Shown piece after piece: positions 1-9,869 of a DNA stretch of 64,000 nt. Every line of letters starts with the position of its first letter. The stretch's first letter is position 1. The notes beneath the pieces were generated by a model, which saw nothing but the letters and a program-made list of their open reading frames with translations, ran no database searches and had not been told where the DNA came from. The DNA is taken from contig NC_092567.1 in assembly GCF_037975245.1 (NCBI RefSeq), positions 16,914,376 through 16,978,375 on the forward strand, read 5' to 3'. Both the position numbers and the translations under genes were made by a program. Source of the stretch: Apostichopus japonicus. Its lineage: Eukaryota; Echinodermata; Holothuroidea; Aspidochirotida; Stichopodidae.

Positions 1-59
1 TATGATATCATATGATAATGATGAAACTGGCAACAAATGCACCAGATCGCATCTAAGGA

Positions 60-185
60 CCTTCAATTGTTAAAAAAAAATCTCAAAGGGGAGGGGGACA
101 CCCCTTCCCCTTAGACCCCTCCCCCATATCAATCGCAAAAAGTGCTTCCCCTTTCAAATTCCTGACTACGACGTTGGGATATACA
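60..185 (+). repeat. Fragment of hAT-type MITE (family A)
   Basis: The stretch with CATATCAATCGCAAAAA and CCCCTTTCAAATTCCTG matches the right part of the family A copy near 25,610-25,660. It ends in a worn form of the CCTGGCTACG terminus. The left end is not recognisable. Confidence 0.4.
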
Positions 186-365
186 TTGTCTCTATGGTAT
201 ACAATTAAAACACTCAATACTAATCTACGGAAGTTTAAAAGTGCCATCAACATAAGCAAAAACTTTGCCCCATAAGGTACAAATGTATTTGAAAAAAGTT
301 CGGAACAAAAGTGCAGTCGCGAAAGATGGGGTGTCTGACTGACACTGACCGTATCGTTGACGATG

Positions 366-481
366 AGTGCGGGGGGGGGGGGGCACAAGGCAGCAGTCGG
401 AATTTTCTGACTCCAAAACCCATCCAGTTGGAATTTAAGCCACTACACCCCCCCAATCATCAGGCCTTAGCTACGTCCCTG
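366..481 (+). repeat. Poly-G tract and right end of a hAT-like MITE
   Basis: An uninterrupted G run at about 370-382 is followed by a segment ending in TAGCTACGTCCCTG. That matches in reverse the CAGGGACGTAGCC start seen at about 24,228. The left terminus and a target duplication were not found. Confidence 0.3.
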
Positions 482-597
482 AACAGAGGTAACATGTTTG
501 ATGGTTGCAATGAATCATATGCACGCGTACTTTTTTGTTGGTATGATGCATTAATTACTATTGAATGATAATGCTTACTTTCTTCATTCTTTCCAAG

Positions 598-2412
598 ACT
601 CTTCCCAGGAAACTGAACCAACAAAGCGATTAACCACTCTATCAAATACACGGGAACAGACGAATCACACCGGTTAGTTGCTATTGTTATTATTATCATT
701 GTGTTATATGTCTTGTATACCACATTTATATCTGTATATATTTATTTGTATGACTAAATATACGTAGAACGGTATATCGGTAATTTAATGTCCTCGCTAA
801 ATATATAATCATATCGTCATCACAAACTTCAGTTTTGAAGGTAAAAGGGGCTTACAGTTTGTTTTTTTTTCTACACCGTTTAATGTCTTCTGAATCACGA
901 TATGACACACATTTTATTTTTCTTGTTCGGTGTGTTAGTTTAATAATACTTAAAAATGTAAATTACTGCGACCATTGATAATGACATAACAAGACCTACC
1001 AACATACTTACTAAGAATATAATTGGCTACAATTCGGTATAAAGGTTAAATAGATCATGATTGTCTCTTCTTATCTTTCAAAACAGAAATGGCATCATCA
1101 ATTTCCTCATTATCAACTTCCGGATCATCAACAACCGGTTTGTTGAATATTTTCTGTACTTTATCACTAGAAATTTAGATACTATATAAATAAATATTGC
1201 TCGTCCATAACAGTACTCAAAGTTGCCTAAACTGTTTATTTTAAACAAAGCTGTAAATTAACTTTTCTACGATGCTGTATTGCAATATTTTGTAATATTA
1301 TCATTTATAATATTATAATTAAGGGTCAACAATTATCATCAGATGTTAACGATATAATAACATTAGAAGTATTTTTATGTCATTCACACAAACCCAAATG
1401 TAAATATCGTTATGTACTATCTCTCCAGCTGCAGGTGTTAACTGGCATTTGGAGGATTTACCAAAAAGTGTGATTATTAGCGGAGTTATCATTCTTGTTA
1501 TGGTCGCTTTAGTTCAACCCCTAGTTACCTGGATAATGTGTTATGTGATTTGCAAACGACAGGCGAGTCTAGCACATCAAGTGGAGAAATATAAACGACA
1601 AACTATGCTCGACTATCAATCGGAGATTTATAAACGACAGACCAGTCAAACCTCTTATCTACAGGAGCATCATAAACAACAGAGCAGTCAAAATTATCTA
1701 CAGGAGCAGCAGAAACGACAGAGCAATGGAAAAGCTGATGCTTCTGCTTCCTCTGACTTTGGAGGTCTGTGAATATTCTTGTTACTGTTGACTTAACTCC
1801 AACAAAAATTGCAATCACTTATCAAATATACGCTGTATTTCAATTAAAATTGTTAGTGTATGAACGAACGACTTAATGCAAGTCAAATCTCCTCTTCGCT
1901 GAAATATAAAATAGTAAGTTTTTGCTTTGAAAGATTAACATTACTGAAATAAGTCCATTGAAACTTCTTATTATAATGAAATTTCTTTTTATACTTTCAA
2001 TCAAATCACATTGTTAGTTCCGTTCACATCTATCACAAATGTTTTAATTTCTTGTCGCCGGTTTGTTTTCAGCGCCTTGTTTTCATTCTGTTTAAAGAAT
2101 TGATTGTTGTTAGGCTATTTATAAAATTACAAAATATATTGAAAAATGGGATCATCGTTTTCTTGCTGAACAGATTACATCATAATGGAAGCATTAGATA
2201 CAGGAAGACAGGAATCTACAGGAGAGAGAAAAAGGGAAACAAGATCAAGTAAAGTTAATCCTCCCTCCCATCAACCAGGAATACCACACTACAATGATGT
2301 GGCAGAAGCTAATGGGGAAGACGTTTATGCAGAGAACACCTATTACACGGCAGCGCAGTTTGCAAGCATAGGGAAACACCGAAGGTTGGCTGATCTAGCA
2401 ACTTTAGTTTAA
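598..2412 (+). CDS. Candidate 3' end of a type I membrane receptor with tyrosine-rich tail (partial, 5' end off window)
   Basis: I do not recognise the family. Four predicted exons are 598-672, 1088-1138, 1435-1764 and 2174-2412. Each is bounded by AG/GT and every junction is phase 1, so the frame stays open to a TAA at 2410-2412. Exons 1 and 2 encode a Ser/Thr-rich stalk (SSTTG, TTLSNT, NHT). Exon 3 gives a hydrophobic span (VIISGVIILVMVALV, continuing to about 28 residues) followed by a basic stop-transfer KRQ. After it come imperfect repeats of 13-14 residues around YKRQT and YLQE. Exon 4 adds a cytoplasmic tail with YIIM (YxxM type), YNDV, YAEN and TYYTAAQF. Uniform phase-1 junctions and a stalk-TM-tail order are usual in immunoglobulin-type receptors, but no ectodomain exon lies in the window. 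The exon joins are my inference. The donor of exon 3 (GGAG|GTCTGT) is weak, and read-through would stop at 1770-1772 instead. Confidence 0.42.
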
Positions 2413-2471
2413 ATTTAAAATAATTACATGAATTGACGTTACGGAAGATGTAAATTATACCGAATCCCATT

Positions 2472-2610
2472 TGTATGTATATTAGATCCTCCTGTAATCA
2501 GGAACTCGCGAATAAGCCATCATTGGCTTATCAAAGCCGCAAGCTGACTGAAGTCAGTCTCTTAGATTCATATGTAACGTCCATGATGATGAATTGTCAA
2601 TTGTCAACAA
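2472..2610 (-). repeat. 5'-truncated tRNA-derived SINE (body and tail only)
   Basis: It runs from TGTATGTATATTAGATCC through GGCTTATCAAAGCCGCAAGC to TCAACAACTCTGTAAC. It matches the SINE at 63,474-63,703 but lacks the tRNA-like head, as expected of 5' truncation. The tail motif TAGATCCTCCTGCAA also occurs alone near 42,150 and 51,650. Confidence 0.6.
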
Positions 2611-2612
2611 CT

Positions 2613-4860
2613 CTGTAACATAAAACATTTTTAACATTTTAACTCTGTAACATTTTAAAGGCATATAAGCTAAACATATTAAATACGTTTATATGTATTA
2701 TGATATAGTGTTGCGTTGTGTTTGTATATAATCATATGATGTTATCTGTTACTTTTTTATGTGCTTCTATAATCTATAATGTCAGTGTTACGGGTGAATT
2801 TCTGGCGCTCGTTTTATCTCACGGATGTTCTCACACAAACTAATGTGTATAAGCGTGAAACGTATCACTGTTACTTAGCACCTACACCGGTTTACGAGGA
2901 CCAAATTGTGATTGGAATTCACATTACTCTATTTTAAGTAGGTTTAGATCTCCTTTCAGTTTATGATGTATTTCTTGCAATTTCGAATTGCCCCATCAGC
3001 TTATGGTCAACATATGCAATCCGATAATATCATGGCTCCTTTGTATTCTTCTTGTTTTTTTGCGTCTTACAATTGGAAGTAAATTCTTAAAGGAAATGCT
3101 TCGGAGTGTTCCCCTTATAACAAATTCACTTCCTCTATATAATATATAGACCGCGATTCCTTAACGATTCATCGTAAATACAGGTTGATTCAATCCGACG
3201 ACTGACAGACCACGTTATATCGTCACGTTTTGGTAATATTCTGGTACAGATCAGGTATGGAGCAAAATGTAAAACATAGTATAGAGTGGTAGACTTTCAT
3301 TATAGTCTCCAAGCCCTTTGTGAACCCATTCCGCGAAATGTGTTAATGCTCTATCATATCATGTGGTGTGATCGGCTGACTTGTCATGATATATTTATAT
3401 TTATATACTTATTACGAGACAAGATGCATTTTACTGTATATAGGCCTATGCGAATTGCGTTTATTGGTTGTCAAGTTTAGTTATAAACATTACTGGATAT
3501 ATATGGCAGTATTCGTGCATGATAATTCCTCCACATGTCATATTGAAAACCTAAAACATATCTAGGTATATCAGTGTATTATTTACATGCATTACGAGAC
3601 CTCCTCGAAGTTAACAATCATTCACACTGAATTGCATTTACTTTCGAAGTTACTTCCTTATGACACTCTAATTTCAACGCAGTCAAATTTCGTTGCTTGA
3701 ATAAATCATTCCTATAGAAACACAAAAAAAAAAACGAGCAAAAGTGAAAGGTGAATTTCTGTAAGTGATACAGGGTTAACGTGTATCACAATGCAATTTA
3801 TTCGTTATCAGTATACAATATTTATATTTGAACTCCTCTACAGATATATATGTAACCAAGTTGGGCAATATGTGTCATAACACATTTTATCATATGGTGA
3901 TAGAATGCATTTCAGCATTCTTTACTTCAGAGCATTGCAATCTAGTTGATTTATTCTCTCCTAGTTGAGTTGGTTGTTATTTCCTTCAGGACAAATATGA
4001 AGAAAGTACACATTTTTAGCTCTTGCAAAGTAGCACCATGAGATTCGGACAGAAATACATTATATTGCGCTAATGGCAATGCGATCGCGATTTGTCTTAT
4101 CCAAACGTTACATGTCCTATCCGGCGGGCACATAAAGTACGTTCACTGTGTGATTTCTGCCGATAAATCGACCTTCTGCGGCAATTATAGCGAACACTTT
4201 CCTCTGAGGCGTCCAGTTTCTGTTAATTGAAGCAGTTATCTATCCAGCAACGCTAAATAAAACAACTTTTATTAAGTCTTCTCGTCGGATGAGTGTTTGG
4301 AAATAAACATAATGTCCTCTACCATTGTAGGCTATACTCTAACCCACGAAGTTTCATGTTATTTAACTCACAACGCTCTTACGTGGTCACGTCGAAACGA
4401 ATGCGATTGCTTGGGGCAAACGGTTTTAGATTATATACTTGGTATACTTTACAATCATATAAAACCTGTGCCGAGTGGTTTAGTAGTGACATATCGCCAT
4501 CTAATAGCTAATTGATATGCAACAGTTGTCAGCACGTGACCACGGTCTTAGTTTTCAATTCGTGTTTATATAATAACATAAGTATTGAAATGCTTTACTA
4601 TGTGTTAGAATTACTTTAAGACAAATTAATATATCATATGATACATCTCTTTTAAAACTAGATAGCATATTCTGAGAAAAAAATAAGTTACAGTTATGCT
4701 GACAAGGGCAACGTATACGCTACTCCGTTGTAGGATATACCGCACTGTACACACTACATACGAACACGTACGTACGTGCAAATCTAAACATTGTTTGATA
4801 AAACTTTCCCAACCTGACATTATGTTTACCCAATGCTGGTCCCGTGTGCAACCATACCGT
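2613..4860. other. Intergenic DNA, nothing recognised
   Basis: AT-rich sequence with only short overlapping open frames. The two overlapping frames at 4293-4515 have no splice or domain support. I see no gene, RNA or clear transposon ends. Confidence 0.5.
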
Positions 4861-4864
4861 AATT

Positions 4865-5060
4865 TTTGTGGGGGGGGGGGGTGTCTAACTCTGTGGGTTA
4901 AAAATGTAACCAGATTGTGGGCAAACCTTTTACCCAACCATTTAGCCGAACCAAAATGCCCATTCGTGGTCAAGAACCAGTATCAGCTTTACCCAATAGT
5001 TGGGTATGTTGTCATACCCAACAGTTGGTTTAAAAGCTCCAAACCTTTGAAAGGGCATAC
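4865..5060. repeat. G tract followed by ACCCA/TGGGT inverted motifs
   Basis: A G run at about 4869-4880 precedes repeated ACCCA and TGGGT words, including a hairpin around ACCCAATAGTTGGGT and the similar ATACCCAACAGTTGG. The same ACCCA-rich style recurs at 47,190-47,580 and 55,650-55,930. It is probably the internal sequence of a transposon family not identified here. Confidence 0.35.
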
Positions 5061-6164
5061 AAGTATTGCCACAAAATATAAAGTGTGTAAAGAACGCAAA
5101 AACAACATAAATTAAAACATCTTCTTCATCTCTTAAACTTTTAATGTGTTAACACTGCTTTTTAAGAAAATATGGCTTATCTAAAAAGATAAGATTTTGT
5201 ATGAATTAGTGCTCATCAACCTTGACGGGAACAACAAAAATACAAGTTTTAATGTATGGAAACTTGTTGCCCCAAAAAGTTTGTAATATTCTAAATTAAT
5301 GTGCACAGTACTTATTTCAAAGTAATCACTGATTAAGCAGTTCAGTCTTTACTTGTCACAACCAAATTAATACTGTCCTGTTGAATAACTCAAAACACAA
5401 TCTGAAAACCTTTTGCAAAATACAGCAAGAAATCTGTAAAAAAACCTCTAATTTGCAAAATTGAATAATATTTCCATTACTTGGATGATAATCATTAAAT
5501 GTCATCAATATTTATTTCCAGATATTATGAAAGAAACCAAGTTAAATGAATCCAATCTATTGAGAGTGTATGGGGTTTCTGCGAAAGCGAAGTTTCGCTT
5601 TAATCAAAAGGTGTTAATATTAACCACGGTTAAAGATGCTTGTAAATAACATAGGTGTATCTTTCTATTATAATGATCAACGAAAGTGTTAACGAAATGG
5701 GCGTTCACTTTAGAAAAAAGTGTACATACTATCATATTTCCTTTGCACAAGCAGGCATCTTTTTATAACGATGAAAGACGCCTTACTTAGGCTACGCAAA
5801 AAGAAGAGTTAATCGCAAAATTTATTCGTTTATGAACCTGTTCCAAACCACAACAGGTTCATAAAACATTTAGCTTGATGCTGTATTTACACACACAAAA
5901 AACGTACTTTGTTCCACTTAGATTGGATATTAATATGTCCCTTTAATATTTATATCCATAGCCTGTAACATTTCGTGGAATTGGTGGTACAATTTATACA
6001 CCGAGTGTACACATTTTGTTAGCTATATTCATTCCTTTAGTTGGCACCTGTGAATTGTAACTGTTAATACAGAAAATAAGAGTCAAGATGTCATGCATGC
6101 CCTTCATCTTTCTTTCATAGTAAAAGGGGATAATATTAAAATATGTTGGTAATAACGGTTCAAT
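5061..6164. other. Intergenic DNA, nothing recognised
   Basis: AT-rich DNA without a supported gene. One feature is a short inverted pair around 5838-5870 (GAACCTGTT and AACAGGTTC). Confidence 0.45.
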
Positions 6165-6455
6165 TTAAGTATGCGTCCCAAGGGCGGCGGAACCGGGGGG
6201 CACAGGGGGCACGTGCCCCCCCCCCCCACTTTTCCTCAGGTTAAAAATGTGCCCTTTTTCTACATAAAAATTGAGGTGTCTCAAGTTAGCAAGAGGCCAG
6301 GGAACCAGAATGAACACTCGGGAAGGGCCGTTTCCGGCCATCTGAGGGGTTTGTAAAACCAAAAATTTTCTTGTACGCTCCGCGCCAACTGATGGTGGCG
6401 CTCCGCTCAGATAGTCGTGCACACAACTTTGCAAATCCTGGCTACGCCCATGACT
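6165..6455 (+). mobile_element. hAT-type MITE family A, worn copy
   Basis: It contains the family core GCTCCGCGCCAAC, then GATGGTGGCGCTCCGCTCAG, and the arm AAGGGCCGTTTCCGGCCATC. It ends with CCTGGCTACGCCC. The core is shared with copies at 25.5, 35.9, 44.4 and 53.9 kb and, reversed, at 6.9 kb. The left end (CAAGGGCGGCGGAACC plus G and C tracts) looks composite, and no target duplication is evident. Confidence 0.55.
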
Positions 6456-6647
6456 TTTAATGAATTTCTGTGGGTCAAACTCAAGCTATTTTGAATGGAA
6501 AAAATTTGTTAAGATATTAACAAGAAATAAACTCTAATTCGGAGGATTCCTACATTAGCAACTAGCATGATTTCACCTCATTTTGTCTCAAAAGAAAACT
6601 TGTTCCTTGTTTCCCAATTTGCACATTGGATATTGCAGTGCTAGTAT

Positions 6648-8227
6648 GCATATTTTCCTTGAGGGGGGGGGGGGGTGGGGGGGGCGTTGATGGAGTGATG
6701 TGTATACGCAAATAAGATAATACAATAAGAGCAGTGGCGTCACCAGACTTTTCAGTCTGGGGGCACAGGGGGGCACCAGCATTTGATGGGGGTGGCACTT
6801 AGGTGGATACGGATCAATGTCCTGGGGAGGGGTCTAAGAGGAGGGGGTGCCCCTCCAGGCGCGGCGGAACGGGAAAATTATTGGGGTGGGCTAATGTGTA
6901 GAGACTATCTAAGCGGAGCGCCACCATCGGTTGGCGCGGAGCGTATAAGAAAATTTTGGGTTTTTCAAACCCCCAGATGACCGGAAACGGCACTTCCCGA
7001 GTGTTTTATGCTGCGAATACCTAGCCCTAAAATATGGGTCTCAAGCCTGCAATTTCTCAGATTGCACGTAAAAGTCTATAAAAACATTGTAATTTGTATA
7101 TTCGATGGTGGTTTAAGAGAGTAGCTATTACTCGTAGTGTACTCGCAAAAACGTTTTTGAGTGTAGTAAGGGGCCCCCCGGTTCCGCCGCCACTGCCCCC
7201 CCCTCTCCTTTGGAAAATTTTCGCATAAGGAGGATGGGCTAGATGCAAAATGCTGCCACATTTGATGCTAAATTCGATCTGAAGATATCTCCAGAAATTG
7301 CTATTTTTGAGGTAATGATTTTAACAAGGCGCAGAATTTTGCAGAGGATATGAACCACATGCTGTCGATATTATGCCTAACCCTATCAATAGAACCTACA
7401 TTTGTTGAATTAATGTGTGCATGACCCCGACTCCTTTCTTGTCCTTCTCGTCCGCCCATTATCTATTAAGATGTAACAGGTTCCAGCATCGTTATTGGCT
7501 CCTATCAGGGATCTCACCATGCAATCCAAAGTTTGATCACACATCGAGTATGGCTCAGTATGCAGGTGTGAACATTCGCCATTTGTTCCTACAAGCATCT
7601 GACCTCAAATGACCTCTGCACCCCCTACACAACAGGGTTAATGTATGGGTCCACAAATATAGGCAAGTATGGTGCCTGCGGACCCTCACATTTTCACATT
7701 TCGTCAGCTCCTAACCTGTCAACCTCAGACCAAGGCAACATATTGCAGTACCCTCCCTTCTCACAGTCATGTAGCTCGCGAAGCGGACTTGTATATCCGC
7801 TGGTATGGCGTGAGCACTGACACATTCAATGTAAATATCGACACCTGATGTGATGGCGCGGGTTACGACTTCGATACCCGACGTTCAAGGATAAACTTGT
7901 TCATTTTTTTCGCAGCTCATTTGAAGAAAATACGAATTACTGTGCTTCTTTGTCCTTATGAAAAACCAACTCAGATGATGGGAGTTGAATATAACAAAAT
8001 ATATATATATTTTTTTACCAACCCAAATCTCAGATGGGGGGCACTCGGGGGGGCACTAGGTTTTCCAGGGGGGCACGTGCCCCCTGCCCCCCCCCCCCCC
8101 TTGGCGACGCCACTGAATAAGAGTTATAAAGGGTACTAAATATAAGGCTGCATCGGTCCAATCGAATTTCTGCAAAGTGCCCTTTGATGTCGGTGCCCCC
8201 AGATTAAAAGTGCTTCCGCCGCCCTTG
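6648..8227 (+). repeat. Family C repeat split by a hAT insertion
   Basis: The left part runs from a G tract through GGCGTTGATGGAGTGATG to CAATAAGAG (6,731). The right part runs from TTATAAAGGGTACTAAATAT to GCTTCCGCCGCCCTTG (8,227). The same sequence lies uninterrupted at 25,190-25,370. The 6,732-8,115 block is therefore an insertion into this repeat. Confidence 0.75.
6732..8115 (+). mobile_element. Non-autonomous hAT transposon with 8-bp target duplication
   Basis: The terminal inverted repeats are CAGTGGCGTCACCAG at the left and GGCGACGCCACTG at the right. The 8-bp target duplication AATAAGAG is exact (6,724-6,731 and 8,116-8,123). CAG...CTG ends with 8-bp duplications are the hAT signature. 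The element is 1,384 bp and has no transposase frame. It contains a reversed family A core at about 6,898-7,000 and G/C tracts near both ends. The paralogous empty site is at about 25,250. Confidence 0.88.
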
Positions 8228-8512
8228 ATGCATCCGCACACGTTTTACTTTCTATCTATTATTTAAACGTAAGTATTGAGTGATTATCTCCGTTTACTTA
8301 AACCACCATCTGTACTTACTGATAAAACTCGTATATCTAAGGGGAATATTGTCATCCCTTATTGAAGACTCTGTGTATATTCTGAATCCGAACATGATGT
8401 TTGAGCCCGCACCTCTACCATCATGACCTTCTTTGCCGAGAGTGTAAGAGACGGATATGGCAAGCCATAGGGGGAAAACACTGCATAATATATCCTCGTA
8501 TCCCTACGAACC

Positions 8513-8800
8513 TATACGCGTATGAATTCGAATATATATACGCGTATTAAATCAGACAATAACGGACATGCATTATAGCTTTCACAAACGAGTTGCGAGA
8601 GTTATCACATTGTAGCCTCGCCAGTGCAATAAATGAGAGATTGCAAAGTTAGTCTCTATTGACGCACACCCAGGCCAAACGTACTTGATCAGCATGATTT
8701 AATACGTGTATATCTTCTAATTAATACGTGTATATATTCGAAATCCGCATATGTATTCGAGTTAATACGCGTATATATATTCCCCCCCCCCCAAAAAATA
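8513..8800. repeat. Cluster of ACGCGT/ATACGYGTAT palindromic words
   Basis: TATACGCGTATGAATTCG, then ATATATACGCGTATTAA, and at 8,698-8,812 further ATACGTGTATATA and ATACGCGTATATAT words with TTCGAA or TTCGAG between them, plus a C tract at 8,783-8,792. This looks like the inverted ends of a small foldback-type repeat with a unique centre. The family is unknown. Confidence 0.35.
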
Positions 8801-9417
8801 CGCGGATATATCATGCTGTGTTTGTCCCACATGGTTTGCCATAGACGGACGTCTTATTGTAGTTACTAACTCCTTTGAAATATTAACCACATAGATCGGA
8901 TATCCTGCGTAGCTATCCACAAGTTGGCAAGACCAAACTTCCATGCATCCGAGGTTTGATTTCAACCGTTTTCATCGGACTCCTATTTTTATTTTTTTTT
9001 TTTTTTTGAACTTCACTTTCGCTCAATCTCTGCAAATGGCTCAATATTTTGGCAAAAAGCACATCATCAAGGTTATGTGATTATTTATTTACTACAGAAT
9101 ATATGTATCAAATAATGACTATTTAGGCCTTCGAAACTGAATGCATGAAAAGGCTTTAGCAAAATGTCAAGACGAGCGTGATAGTGTCATCGGCACGTTA
9201 TCAATGTTGGAGCTAGGTGTTCGATCAAATCCCGGGAACACAACTGTCACATTATCCAGATATAAGCTCTCGGCTTAACAATAATTAGAAGGAAACGATA
9301 AGGGATAAGCAGTTACGTCGTAGGCTAGTTTAAGGTAGGTTAGGACACATATACTTTCCATTACAGACTTTAATGTAATTGCAAGTTTCAATTTCGATTT
9401 CAACTGTATGGGTATGC

Positions 9418-9437
9418 GTGTGTGTGTGTGTGTGTGC
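9418..9437. repeat. (TG)n microsatellite
   Basis: About nine uninterrupted TG units. Confidence 0.9.
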
Positions 9438-9669
9438 ACTAATAATACGTTGTCGGGAAGCTAATGCTTTTCTTATGTTTTGTCCCGAATGGTACAAGTA
9501 AGTCGATTGCACATACCAGATTGGCTTGCCTTGTTCAAGGTTTGTACGCTTTGGGGCGGTTTGCACTTACGCCGATGGGCACCAGGCCTCTTTAGTAACA
9601 TATAGCACCGCATAGTATTACCCCGAGCAGGGTGGTGCGTGCCATTTGTTCCACTCTTAAGGAGTTGAC

Positions 9670-9862
9670 CTGTCACGGCCGGCCCTCGTTCGCAGTTCCT
9701 TGCGGGATAGGGCATTTAATGTAATATTTGAACAGGGACGTCATTCGGTGAATTCAAGGCTGAATAGTTGCAGGCTCCGCGATCTTGCCTGGAGAATTGC
9801 ACACGGTGCCTTGGTAACCAATCTGCAAAAGTATCATCTCCGTTACTTTGAAAAGACATATT
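9670..9862 (+). pseudogene. LINE reverse-transcriptase C-terminal fragment (zf-RVT-like region)
   Basis: One plus-strand frame reads through SLRDRAFNVIFEQG, then RDLAWRIAHGALVTN and QKYHLRYF. The DLAWRIAHGxLVTN pattern is typical of the region after the reverse-transcriptase core of non-LTR retrotransposons, just before a zinc-finger-like motif. Sequence before about 9,670 in this frame is broken by stops, and a stop follows at about 9,861. It is a dead fragment. The clade cannot be told from so little. Confidence 0.45.
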
Positions 9863-9869
9863 AAATTTA

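Noticed and set aside
4696-5115. 139-codon frame
   Set aside because: It crosses a G homopolymer and ACCCA repeats, and shows no domain or splice support.
9205-9240. tRNA B-box-like GTTCGATCAAATCCCGGGA
   Set aside because: No matching A box or acceptor stem within tRNA distance.
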